The notes beneath the pieces were generated by a model that worked only from the letters and a program-made list of their open reading frames with translations, was not told the origin of the DNA and ran no database searches. From assembly GCA_039177555.1 (NCBI GenBank), contig JBCDFV010000034.1, positions 1 to 44,961 of the forward strand: DNA of 44,961 nt, written 5' to 3'. Source of the DNA: JANQGH01 sp039177555 (GTDB taxonomy: Bacteria > Pseudomonadota > Alphaproteobacteria > DSM-16000 > Inquilinaceae). The translations under genes and the position numbers were made by a program. Of this stretch, positions 25,419-35,012 are shown one piece after another (within the stretch, counting starts at the first letter, position 1; every line of letters starts with the position of its first letter).

Positions 25419-26054
25419 ATGGAAGTCATTCTGCTTGAGCGGATCGAGCGGCTGGGCCAAATGGGCGATGTCGTCCAGGTCAAGCCAGGCTTTGCCCGCA
25501 ACTATCTGCTGCCCAAACGCAAGGCGTTACGGGCGACCAAGGACAATCTGGCCCAGTTCGAGACCCAGCGGTCTCAGCTTGAGGCCCGCAACCTGGAGCT
25601 TCGCAAGGACGCCCAACAGGTCGCCGAAAAGGTCGATGGCGTCAAAATCGTGGTCATCCGACAGGCTGGCGAAAGCGGCCAGCTCTACGGCTCCGTCAGC
25701 GCGCGCGACGTGGCCGACAGCCTGACCGCAGAGGGTTTCAGCGTCGACAAGGGGCAGGTCGCGATCGACCGGCCGATCAAGACGCTGGGGCTGTTCGGCG
25801 TACGCATCAGCCTGCATCCGGAGGTCCAGTCCGAGGTTACGGTCAATGTCGCGCGGTCCGCCGAAGAGGCAGCGATGCAGGATCAGCGCGGCGGTATGAT
25901 CACAGCCGATATCCTGGACGCCGAAGAGCGCGAGGCCGAGCGCGCCGCCGTCGAGGCGGCCGCGAACGCCGAGCTTCTGGAACAGCCCGAAGAGGCCGAA
26001 ACGGGTGACGAGGACGCCGAGCAAGACGAGGCACCCCAAGACACCCAAAGCTGA
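25419..26054 (+). CDS. rplI: 50S ribosomal protein L9
   Basis: 211 residues, against about 150 in E. coli. The N-domain MEVILLERIERLGQMGDVV and GFARNYLLPKRKALRAT are typical, followed by the long helix and C-domain. The last 60 residues are an Ala/Glu/Asp-rich acidic tail. L9 binds 23S rRNA at the L1 stalk base and affects frame maintenance. Last gene of the rpsF unit, followed by a strong terminator. Confidence 0.96.
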   Translation: MEVILLERIERLGQMGDVVQVKPGFARNYLLPKRKALRATKDNLAQFETQRSQLEARNLELRKDAQQVAEKVDGVKIVVIRQAGESGQLYGSVSARDVADSLTAEGFSVDKGQVAIDRPIKTLGLFGVRISLHPEVQSEVTVNVARSAEEAAMQDQRGGMITADILDAEEREAERAAVEAAANAELLEQPEEAETGDEDAEQDEAPQDTQS

Positions 26055-26095
26055 CGAGACGCGCGCCGCGCCGAGCGCGGTGTTTGCGATGACAA

Positions 26096-26134
26096 AAGGG
26101 GCCGGGCCGTTCGCGACTCGGCCCCTTCCTTTTT
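26096..26134 (+). terminator. Rho-independent terminator after rplI
   Basis: AAGGGGCCG (26096-26104) pairs perfectly with CGGCCCCTT (26119-26127), followed by CCTTTTT to 26134. A smaller perfect palindrome, CCGCGC-CGA-GCGCGG (26066-26080), precedes it and may act with it. Confidence 0.88.
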
Positions 26135-26364
26135 GCCTCATGTCTTGACGTTGCCAGAGGTCCGATCAGGACCGCACCGTTTCGGGGTCCGGGCGACCCA
26201 CAACCAATCCTGAAAAAGTCCACAAGAAAACCGTGATAGCCTATTGATAACAAAACAGATATTATTCCATGCACAGAGTTACCCACAGACCATCCCAGGG
26301 TTAAACAATGGCCCACGCCGCATTCAATTCGCTTCACCACCGGATTGGGTTATAGCTGACCGCC
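26135..26364. promoter_or_regulatory. AT-rich intergenic island before dnaB with DnaA-box-like words
   Basis: The gap between rplI and dnaB has no gene. By hand count, bases 26209-26270 are about 34 percent GC, in a window that is otherwise strongly GC-rich. TTACCCACA at 26279-26287 differs by one base from the DnaA box TTATNCACA; CCATGCACA (26267-26275) and AAGTCCACA (26216-26224) are weaker. TATTAT at 26260-26265 could be a -10 of the dnaB promoter, but I saw no matching -35. Confidence 0.45.
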
Positions 26365-27861
26365 ATGGACCCGATGCAGCCGACGCCTGATTTGCCCGAC
26401 AACATCACCGTATTGCCGACCGGCGACCAACCGTCGGCCGCGTATCGGACCCAGCCCCAAAACGAGGAAGCAGAGCAGGCCCTGCTCGGTGCCATCCTGG
26501 TCAACAACTCGGTGATCGACCGCGTCGGGGAGTTTCTTCAGGCCGATCATTTCTTCTACCCGGCACATGGCCGCATCTACGCGGCCTGCTTGAAGTTCCA
26601 CGAACTGCACCGGGTCGCCGATCCGGTCTCGCTGAAGGGGTTCTTCGAGCGGGACGGCGATCTGCAGGACATCGGCGGCGCGGACTATCTGGCCGATCTG
26701 GCCAGCAGCATCGTTTCCGTGGTCAATGCCGACGACTATGCCCGCACGATCTACGAGCTGCATCTGCGCCGGCGGTTGATCGCGCTGGGCGAGCGCATGG
26801 TCAACGACGCTTATCAACAGGATGTCGACAGCAACGCCACCCAGCAGATTCAGGAGGCGGAAGAGCGGCTTTACCAGCTCGCCGAGGCGGGCGACTTCGA
26901 AGGCGGGTTTCGCGGCTTCAGCGACGTTCTGAAGATCGCGCTGGAAAACGCCAGCGCCGCGCTCAATCGCAGCAGCCATTTGACCGGCATCGGCTCTGGC
27001 CTGATGGACATCGACAAGATGCTGGGCGGCCTGCAACCGTCGGACCTGCTTATCCTGGCCGCGCGCCCGTCGATGGGCAAAACCGCGCTGGCAACCAACA
27101 TGGCGTTCAACGCCGCCAAGTCATACCTCAACAGCGGCGGCAAGGAAGGTGCGGTCGTCGGTTTCTTCTCGCTGGAGATGTCGGCCGAACAGCTGGCGAC
27201 CAGAATTCTGTCGGAAGAGGCGGAGATCCCTTCGGAGAAGATCCGCAAGGGCGAGATGAGCAAGAAGACCGATTTTCCGCGCCTGGCGGAGGCGGCGGCC
27301 CTGATCGACCGCGTGCCGCTGTTCGTCGACGACACCGCCGGCCTCACCATCACCCAGCTCCGCACCCGCGCATTGCGGCTAAAAAGGCAACATAATCTCG
27401 GCATGATCGTCGTCGATTATCTTCAGTTGATGCGGCCGGGCGGCACGTCGCGGGTCGACAACCGGGTGCAGGAGATTTCCGAGATCACGCGCGGCCTGAA
27501 GATGATCGCCAAGGATCTGAACATGCCGGTGCTGGCCCTGTCGCAGCTCAGTCGCGCGGTGGAACAGCGCGAGGACAAGCGGCCCCAGCTGGCCGATCTG
27601 CGCGAATCGGGATCGATCGAACAAGACGCCGATGTCGTGATGTTCATTTTCCGCGAGGCCTATTACGTTTCCAAGCGGGAACCGACAATGGGCACCGGGG
27701 AACACGCCGAGTGGCAAGTCGATATGGAGAAGGTCCACAACCTTGCCGACGTCATCATCGCCAAGCAGCGACACGGGCCGACCGGCACGGTCAGACTGCA
27801 TTTCGAGGGCGCCTTCACGCGCTTTTCGAACCTCGACAACCGACTTAACGACGATCTCTAG
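26365..27861 (+). CDS. dnaB: Replicative DNA helicase DnaB
   Basis: 498 residues. The N-terminal DnaG-interacting domain (EEAEQALLGAILVNNSVID) is followed by the RecA-like domain with Walker A ARPSMGKTALATNMA, Walker B LGMIVVDYLQLM and the arginine-finger region VMFIFREAYY. No intein interrupts the P-loop. Unwinds DNA at the fork. The 3' end may overlap the start of alr. Confidence 0.98.
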   Translation: MDPMQPTPDLPDNITVLPTGDQPSAAYRTQPQNEEAEQALLGAILVNNSVIDRVGEFLQADHFFYPAHGRIYAACLKFHELHRVADPVSLKGFFERDGDLQDIGGADYLADLASSIVSVVNADDYARTIYELHLRRRLIALGERMVNDAYQQDVDSNATQQIQEAEERLYQLAEAGDFEGGFRGFSDVLKIALENASAALNRSSHLTGIGSGLMDIDKMLGGLQPSDLLILAARPSMGKTALATNMAFNAAKSYLNSGGKEGAVVGFFSLEMSAEQLATRILSEEAEIPSEKIRKGEMSKKTDFPRLAEAAALIDRVPLFVDDTAGLTITQLRTRALRLKRQHNLGMIVVDYLQLMRPGGTSRVDNRVQEISEITRGLKMIAKDLNMPVLALSQLSRAVEQREDKRPQLADLRESGSIEQDADVVMFIFREAYYVSKREPTMGTGEHAEWQVDMEKVHNLADVIIAKQRHGPTGTVRLHFEGAFTRFSNLDNRLNDDL

Positions 27862-28969
27862 CGACACGCAAGGCGCCCGAACGGGCGCGATCCTGACCAT
27901 CGACCTGGACGGCCTGGCCGCCAATTACCGGATGCTGGCGCAGAAGGTTACGCCGGCGCGGTGCGCGGCCGTGGTCAAGGCCAACGCCTACGGTATCGGC
28001 GTGGAAATGGCGGCACCGGCGCTTTGGCGTGCGGGCGCGCGGACCTTTTTCGTGGCGCTCTTGGACGAAGGCATCACCCTGCGTCAGGTGCTTCCCGAGG
28101 CCGAAATCGGTGTCCTCAACGGCCTGATGCCTGGGACCGAGGCGGACTATGTCGGCCACCGCCTGGTGCCCGTGCTGAACGATCTGGGCCAAGTCCGGCG
28201 CTGGTCGGACGAGGCCGACCGCCGCGCCGAGCGCCTGCCCGCCTACATTCACCTGGACACCGGCATGAACCGCCTCGGTCTGGGGCTGGACGAGCAGGAA
28301 CGGCTCGCGGACGCGCCGTCGGTCCTCGACCGGCTGGACCTGCGGGCCTGGATCAGCCACCTGGCCTGCGCCGAAGACCGAAGCCATCCGATGACGATGG
28401 GCCAGCGCGACAGCCTGGTGGAGATCACACGGCGGCTGCCGACGGCGCCGCTCAGCCTCGCCAACTCCGCCGGCGTCTTTCACGCCGATGATCTGCATTT
28501 CGACCTGGCGCGGCCCGGCTGCGCACTTTACGGCGTCAACCCGACACCGGGGGACCCGAACCCGGCGCGGCAGGTCGTGCGGCTTGATGCCCGGATCCTG
28601 CAGGTTCGTCGCGTTGACACAGCCATGACGGTTGGTTACGGTGCCGACCACACCCTGACCAAACCCGGAAAAATAGCAACAATTGCAGTGGGTTACGCGG
28701 ACGGCCTGCTTCGCGCTACCGGCGGCAAGGGGGATGTTCGCATCGCCGGACGACCGGCCCCAGTTGTAGGACGTCTGTCGATGGATCTGATGACGCTGGA
28801 CGTGACCGACATTCCCGACGAGCATCTGGCCCCCGGTCAGATGGCGACCGTCATCGGGCCGCACCGGACGGTCGACGATATCGCCCAGGACGCCGACACC
28901 ATCGGCTATGAAGTGCTGACCTCGCTCGGCGCGCGGTTCGACCGCCGCTATATCGGCACCGGCGCCTAG
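27854..28969 (+). CDS. alr: Alanine racemase, start codon not canonical
   Basis: About 371 residues. The PLP Lys is in VVKANAYGIG; LDTGMNRLGLG, ANSAGVF and the second-base Tyr region TVGYGADHTL are present. Makes D-Ala for the cell wall. No ATG, GTG or TTG lies in frame between the dnaB stop and the first conserved residues (ILTIDLDGLAANY). ATC at 27854 would give ISSDTQGARTGAILTIDL, the expected N-terminal length, but has no Shine-Dalgarno. TTG at 27743 does have GGAGAAGG nine bases upstream, yet would add 37 Ser/Thr/Arg-rich residues read from inside dnaB. A 7-base inverted repeat (27873-27888) sits just before a further ATC at 27890. Confidence 0.9.
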   Translation: MSSDTQGARTGAILTIDLDGLAANYRMLAQKVTPARCAAVVKANAYGIGVEMAAPALWRAGARTFFVALLDEGITLRQVLPEAEIGVLNGLMPGTEADYVGHRLVPVLNDLGQVRRWSDEADRRAERLPAYIHLDTGMNRLGLGLDEQERLADAPSVLDRLDLRAWISHLACAEDRSHPMTMGQRDSLVEITRRLPTAPLSLANSAGVFHADDLHFDLARPGCALYGVNPTPGDPNPARQVVRLDARILQVRRVDTAMTVGYGADHTLTKPGKIATIAVGYADGLLRATGGKGDVRIAGRPAPVVGRLSMDLMTLDVTDIPDEHLAPGQMATVIGPHRTVDDIAQDADTIGYEVLTSLGARFDRRYIGTGA

Positions 28970-28981
28970 GGGGTCGACCAG

Positions 28982-29755
28982 ATGCGGTTTTTGCGGGCGA
29001 TCGGCAGGCCAGCCTTGCGCTTTCTGGCGGCCGCGGGCCGTCTGGCGATCTTCACCTTCGTCAGCCTGTCCTATTGCTTCCGGCCGCCGATCTATGTCAG
29101 CCAGATCCTGCGGCAGTTTCTTGAGATCGGTTACTATTCCCTGCCCGTCGTCGGCCTGACGACCCTGTTCACCGGCATGGTCTTGACGGTGCAAACCGCC
29201 GACGGCTTCGGCGACTTCAGCGACGAAAACGCGGTTGCCACCATCGTGGTGCTTTCGGTGACCCGAGAGCTGGCACCGGTCCTTGCCGGCCTGATGGTCG
29301 CCGGGCGAATCGGTGCCTCGATGGCGGCCGAGATCGGCACGATGCGCGTGACGGAACAGATCGACGCGCTGACCACGCTGGCCACGAACCCCTACCGCTA
29401 TCTGATCGTGCCGCGCCTGATCGCCGGCACGGCGATGCTGCCGCTGCTGGTGGTGGTCGGCAACATCATCGGTATCTTCGGCGGGTTCCTGATCGCGGTT
29501 TACGAGCTTGGCTACAGCGGCCATCAGTTCATTGCCCGTTCGTGGGACGCCTTGGAGACGATCGGCGTGGTATCGGGATTGGTCAAGGCGGCGGTCTTCG
29601 GCTTTCTGATCGCCCTGATGGGCTGTTACCACGGCTATCACTCCAAGGGCGGCGCTCAAGGTGTGGGCATGGCGACCACGAACTCCGTGGTGTCCGCCTC
29701 GATCCTGATCTTGAGCTTCAACTACATCATCACCGGGCTGTTCTTTGCCACGTGA
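28982..29755 (+). CDS. mlaE: Mla phospholipid transport permease MlaE
   Basis: 257 residues, five or six membrane segments. LPVVGLTTLFTGMVLTVQTA and ELAPVLAGLMVAGRIGASMA are the conserved MlaE core, with MRVTEQIDAL the cytoplasmic coupling helix that docks to MlaF. Part of the ABC importer that keeps outer-membrane lipid asymmetry. Follows alr by 12 bases; its stop lies within a possible GTG start for mlaF. Confidence 0.93.
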   Translation: MRFLRAIGRPALRFLAAAGRLAIFTFVSLSYCFRPPIYVSQILRQFLEIGYYSLPVVGLTTLFTGMVLTVQTADGFGDFSDENAVATIVVLSVTRELAPVLAGLMVAGRIGASMAAEIGTMRVTEQIDALTTLATNPYRYLIVPRLIAGTAMLPLLVVVGNIIGIFGGFLIAVYELGYSGHQFIARSWDALETIGVVSGLVKAAVFGFLIALMGCYHGYHSKGGAQGVGMATTNSVVSASILILSFNYIITGLFFAT

Positions 29756-29775
29756 CCGCCGCACAATCGGACGCC

Positions 29776-30552
29776 ATGACTGAAACGCCGAAAATCAGCC
29801 TGCAGAACCTGCACAAGCGATTTGGGCCGGTCGAGGTCCTGAAGGGCCTCAGCCTGGACATCGCCAAGGGAGAATCGGTGGTGGTCATCGGCGGCTCCGG
29901 CACCGGCAAATCCGTGATGCTGAAATGCCTGCTCGGCCTGATGGAGCCGGACGAGGGCAAGATCCTCGTCGATGGCGAGGAGACGACGCATCTGCGGGGT
30001 GCCGCCAGAACCGACCTGCTGGCCCATTTCGGCATGCTGTTTCAGGGCGGGGCGTTGTTCGACAGCCTGAAGGTCTGGCAAAATGTCGCCTTTCAGGGCC
30101 TGCAACGGCATACGTTGACCCGCGCCCAGGCGCGTGACCTGGCGGTCCGCAAGCTGGCCGATGTCGGACTGAAGCCGGAGGTGGCCGACATGATGCCGGT
30201 CGAACTGTCCGGCGGCATGGAGAAGCGTGTGGCCTTGGCCAGGGCGATCGCGACCGATCCAGACATCATCCTGTTCGACGAGCCGACGACCGGTCTGGAC
30301 CCGATCATGGGTGACGTGATCGACAAGCTGATCGTCAAATGCACCAAGGAGCTGGGTGCGACCACGCTGTCGATCACCCATGACATGGCCTCGGCCCGGA
30401 CCATCGCCGATAGGATTGCCATGCTGTATGACGGCAAGCTGATCTGGCAGGGCGACGCCGCGTCGATCGACGATTGCGGCAACCCCTTCGTCGATCAGTT
30501 CGTGAACGGCCGCGCCGAGGGTCCGATCCAGATGCCCGTACAGGCCGGCTAG
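29776..30552 (+). CDS. mlaF: Mla phospholipid transport ATPase MlaF
   Basis: 258 residues with Walker A GGSGTGKSVMLK, Q-loop MLFQGGALFDSL, signature LSGGMEKRVALARA, Walker B IILFDEPTTGLDP and switch His in SITHDMASA. The FQGGALFDS pattern is characteristic of MlaF/Ttg2A. ATG at 29776 was chosen; GTG at 29752, overlapping the mlaE stop (GTGA), would add eight residues. The MCE subunit MlaD, which completes the complex, is not encoded next to it; radA follows directly. Confidence 0.93.
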   Translation: MTETPKISLQNLHKRFGPVEVLKGLSLDIAKGESVVVIGGSGTGKSVMLKCLLGLMEPDEGKILVDGEETTHLRGAARTDLLAHFGMLFQGGALFDSLKVWQNVAFQGLQRHTLTRAQARDLAVRKLADVGLKPEVADMMPVELSGGMEKRVALARAIATDPDIILFDEPTTGLDPIMGDVIDKLIVKCTKELGATTLSITHDMASARTIADRIAMLYDGKLIWQGDAASIDDCGNPFVDQFVNGRAEGPIQMPVQAG

Positions 30553-30563
30553 CCCATTCGACC

Positions 30564-31949
<1,386 letters not shown>

Positions 31950-31968
31950 TCAAAAGGCGGTACGCGAC

Positions 31969-32640
31969 GTGGAAGACTGGCCGATCGGCCCTGGCGACCT
32001 AGCAGTTCTGATCATCCTGCTCTTGTCGGCGATCGTCGCCTTCGTGCGCGGCTTCGTGCGCGAGTTCCTCGGCGTCTTGGCCTGGATCGGCGCGGCGGTC
32101 GTCACGCTCTACAGCTTCTCAGCCGCCCAGCCCTTCCTGCGCCAATACATCTCGATCGAATGGCTCTCGGACCTGATCACCGGCCTGGTGATCTTCGTCA
32201 TCAGCCTGGTGGTGTTCTCCACCCTTGCCCATTTCGCCGCCCGTGGCGTGCGCACCTCGGCGCTGAACGCCGTCGACCGGTCGCTGGGCTTTCTGTTCGG
32301 GCTGGTGCGCGGCGCGGTTCTGGTCTGTCTGGCCTACCTGATCCTGGTCTACGCCAGCGAGGACGACCAGCTGCCGACCTGGGTCGAGGACGCGCGCACG
32401 CGGCCGTTCGTTGAGCAGGGGGCCGCCTGGCTGATCGATCTGGTGCCCGAAGGATCGTTCGACGGCGGCGGCGAGTTCGGCACCTTGCGGCGTGAGTTGA
32501 ACGACGATTTCGGACCGTCGCTGCGGGACCTGAGCCAACCGCAACCGGCCCTGCCGAATGAGGATGCAAGTGACGGACCAAGCGGTTATAACGAGCGCCA
32601 GCGCGGCGACTTGGACCGCGTGATCGAAACCGCCCAATAG
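31969..32640 (+). CDS. cvpA: CvpA family membrane protein
   Basis: 223 residues with four predicted membrane helices, starting LAVLIILLLSAIVAFVRGFV, and the conserved RGFVREFLGVLAW. CvpA was named for colicin V production; its physiological role is unclear, with effects reported on envelope stress. GTG at 31969 with AAGGCGG about eight bases upstream gives the family start. The cvpA-purF pairing, with two bases between, is widespread and probably forms one transcript. Confidence 0.9.
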   Translation: MEDWPIGPGDLAVLIILLLSAIVAFVRGFVREFLGVLAWIGAAVVTLYSFSAAQPFLRQYISIEWLSDLITGLVIFVISLVVFSTLAHFAARGVRTSALNAVDRSLGFLFGLVRGAVLVCLAYLILVYASEDDQLPTWVEDARTRPFVEQGAAWLIDLVPEGSFDGGGEFGTLRRELNDDFGPSLRDLSQPQPALPNEDASDGPSGYNERQRGDLDRVIETAQ

Positions 32641-32642
32641 CG

Positions 32643-34196
32643 ATGGCGGTTACGCGTGCGTGGAAGGACAGATCGCACAAAGTGACGCCGACAGACAATC
32701 CAGCCCCGACGGGCTCGACGGCCGACCTGGACACATCCGCCCTGGACGACAAGCTGCATGAGGAATGCGGCGTCTTCGGCATCTTCGGCCACAGCGACGC
32801 TGCCGCGCTGACGGCACTTGGTCTGCATGCCTTGCAGCATCGCGGGCAAGAAGCCTGCGGCATCGTCAGTTGCGACGGCGACCAGTTCAACGCCCATCGC
32901 GCGTTGGGCCATGTCGGCGACAATTTCGAACAGCCGGAGGTGGTGGAAGCGCTGAAGGGCAGCCAGGCGATCGGCCACAACCGCTATGCTACCACGGGCG
33001 CGACCTTGCTGCGCAACGTCCAGCCCCTGTTCGCGGATTTCGATTTCGGCGGCTTTGCCGTCTGCCATAACGGCAACCTGACCAACGCCTATCAGCTGCG
33101 CCGCCAACTGGTGCGCCGGGGTAGCATCTTCCAGTCGACCACCGATACCGAGGTGATCGTTCACCTGATGGCCACCAGCCGGGGCGGCAATGTGATCGAC
33201 CGCCTGGTCGAGGCCCTGCGCCAGATCGAGGGCGCCTATTCGGTCATCGCGATGGCCAAGAATCAGATCATCGGCGCGCGCGACCCGCTGGGCATCCGAC
33301 CGATGGTGCTGGGCCGGCTGGACGGCGCGGACGGCTCGGTCAGCCACATCCTGGCGTCAGAGACCTGTGCCCTCGACATCATTGATGCCAGCTTCGTGCG
33401 CGAGGTCGAGCCGGGTGAGCTGGTCGTCCTGGACAAGAACGGCGTGACCAGCCTGAAGCCGTTCACACCGACCAAGCAGCGCTTCTGCATCTTCGAGTAT
33501 ATCTATTTCGCCCGGCCCGACAGCGTGGTGGAGGGCGAATCGGTTTACGACGCACGCCAGCGAATCGGCGCGGAATTGGCGCGGGAACAGGGCGTCGACG
33601 CCGATGCCATCGTGCCCGTGCCGGACAGCGGCGTGCCGGCAGCGCTGGGCTACGCCAAGGCCAGCGGCATCCCGTTCGAACTCGGCATCATCCGCAACCA
33701 TTATGTCGGCCGCACCTTCATCGAACCGACCGACCAGATCCGCCATCTGGGCGTGCGCCTGAAGCACAACGCCAACCGGTCGATCCTGGCCGGCAAGCGG
33801 GTCGTGCTGGTCGACGATTCGATCGTGCGCGGCACGACCAGCCGCAAGATCGTGCAGATGGTGCGGTCGGCCGGCGCCACGGAAGTCCATATGCGCATCT
33901 CCAGCCCGCCGACGATGCACCCCTGCTATTACGGCATCGACACGCCGGCGCAGGAAAAGCTGCTGGCGTATCAGCACAGCATCGACGAGATGGCGGCCCT
34001 GATCGGCGTCGACAGCCTGGGCTATATCTCGATCGACGGCCTGTACCGGGCGATGGGCGAAATCGCCCGTGACCCGGATGCACCGCAATTCTGCGACGCC
34101 TGCTTTTCCGGCGACTACCCGACCGCCCTGCCGGACAAGGACGAGGCCAGTCGCCAACCGGAACTCACCTTCCTGTCAGAACGTCGCGCTGGTTGA
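32643..34196 (+). CDS. purF: Amidophosphoribosyltransferase
   Basis: 517 residues. First committed enzyme of purine synthesis. The glutaminase Cys is C42 (HEE-CGVFGIFG), so a 41-residue propeptide must be removed. The PRPP loop is VVLVDDSIVRGTTS near residue 387. C282 (RFCIFEYIYF), C428 (HPCYYGID), C484 and C487 (FCDACFSG) match the four ligands of the [4Fe-4S] cluster of Bacillus-type PurF, indicating an oxygen-sensitive enzyme. Confidence 0.97.
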   Translation: MAVTRAWKDRSHKVTPTDNPAPTGSTADLDTSALDDKLHEECGVFGIFGHSDAAALTALGLHALQHRGQEACGIVSCDGDQFNAHRALGHVGDNFEQPEVVEALKGSQAIGHNRYATTGATLLRNVQPLFADFDFGGFAVCHNGNLTNAYQLRRQLVRRGSIFQSTTDTEVIVHLMATSRGGNVIDRLVEALRQIEGAYSVIAMAKNQIIGARDPLGIRPMVLGRLDGADGSVSHILASETCALDIIDASFVREVEPGELVVLDKNGVTSLKPFTPTKQRFCIFEYIYFARPDSVVEGESVYDARQRIGAELAREQGVDADAIVPVPDSGVPAALGYAKASGIPFELGIIRNHYVGRTFIEPTDQIRHLGVRLKHNANRSILAGKRVVLVDDSIVRGTTSRKIVQMVRSAGATEVHMRISSPPTMHPCYYGIDTPAQEKLLAYQHSIDEMAALIGVDSLGYISIDGLYRAMGEIARDPDAPQFCDACFSGDYPTALPDKDEASRQPELTFLSERRAG

Positions 34197-34199
34197 GCC

Positions 34200-35012
34200 A
34201 TGGCGAACAAGCGTTTGGAGGGCCGGATCGCCCTGATCACGGGCGCGTCGCGCGGCATCGGCGCGGCGGTCGCCAGGCGCTATGCGCAAGAAGGCGCGCA
34301 ACTGATCCTGGTCGCCCGCACGGTCGGCGGCCTGGAGGAGGTTGACGACCAGGTGCAGGCGGCCGGCGGCAAAGCAACCCTTGTGCCGATGGATCTGGCC
34401 GAGCACGATCTGATCGACCAGCTTGGCGCCTCGATCTTCGAACGGTTCGGCAAGCTGGACGTGGTGGTCGCCAACGCCGCGCATCTGGGCACCTTGAGCC
34501 CGATTGCCCACGGCAATCCGAAAATGTGGCAGCAGGTGCTGAACGTCAATCTGGTGGCCAACCAGCGCCTCATCCGGTCGATGGACCCGTTGCTGAGAGC
34601 GTCCAGCAACGCGCGGGCCATCTTCGTCACGGCGGCCCAGGCGCGGCTGCCGAAGCCCTTCTGGTCCGCTTATGCGGTCTCCAAGGCCGGCTTGGAGATG
34701 ATGGTCCGCATGTATGCGGCCGAGGTCGCGAAATCGACCATCAAGGTAAACCTGATCGACCCGGGTACGGTCAGCACGGCGCTGCGCGCCCACGCCTTTC
34801 CCGGTGAAAGCCCCGATGCCTATCCGATCGGCAAGCCGTTGCTGGACCGCTTTGTCGAGCTGGCATCGGTCGCCTGCCCCTTCCACGCCGCCCGGATCGC
34901 GTTCGAGGACCGGCCGGAACTGCGCGCGGAGCACGAGGCCGAGGCGCTGGGCCAGACGGTCTATGGCGCCCCAAGCCCCGTTGAACCGGCAGAGCCGAGC
35001 GAGACGGCGTGA
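34200..35012 (+). CDS. YciK-like short-chain dehydrogenase, catalytic Ser replaced
   Basis: 270 residues with TGASRGIGAAVARRYA, VANAAHL and YAVSK. The end of the fold (NLIDPGTVSTALRAHAFPGE) resembles E. coli YciK. Thirteen residues before the Tyr, where the catalytic Ser should be, the sequence reads VTAAQ, so Ser is replaced by Ala. The enzyme may be weak or non-catalytic. It begins three bases after purF and its stop overlaps the next gene (GTGA), so it is in the purF transcript. Confidence 0.88.
   Translation: MANKRLEGRIALITGASRGIGAAVARRYAQEGAQLILVARTVGGLEEVDDQVQAAGGKATLVPMDLAEHDLIDQLGASIFERFGKLDVVVANAAHLGTLSPIAHGNPKMWQQVLNVNLVANQRLIRSMDPLLRASSNARAIFVTAAQARLPKPFWSAYAVSKAGLEMMVRMYAAEVAKSTIKVNLIDPGTVSTALRAHAFPGESPDAYPIGKPLLDRFVELASVACPFHAARIAFEDRPELRAEHEAEALGQTVYGAPSPVEPAEPSETA

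Noticed and set aside
27743..27853. TTG start for alr inside dnaB
   Set aside because: It has a plausible ribosome site but adds 37 Ser/Thr/Arg-rich residues encoded by a second frame of dnaB; kept only as an alternative.
26365..27861. Intein in dnaB
   Set aside because: The gene is of normal length and the P-loop and following motifs are continuous.
27845..29764. Long minus-strand open frame of 639 codons
   Set aside because: Antisense to alr and mlaE, with Gln/His/Arg-rich composition typical of shadow frames.
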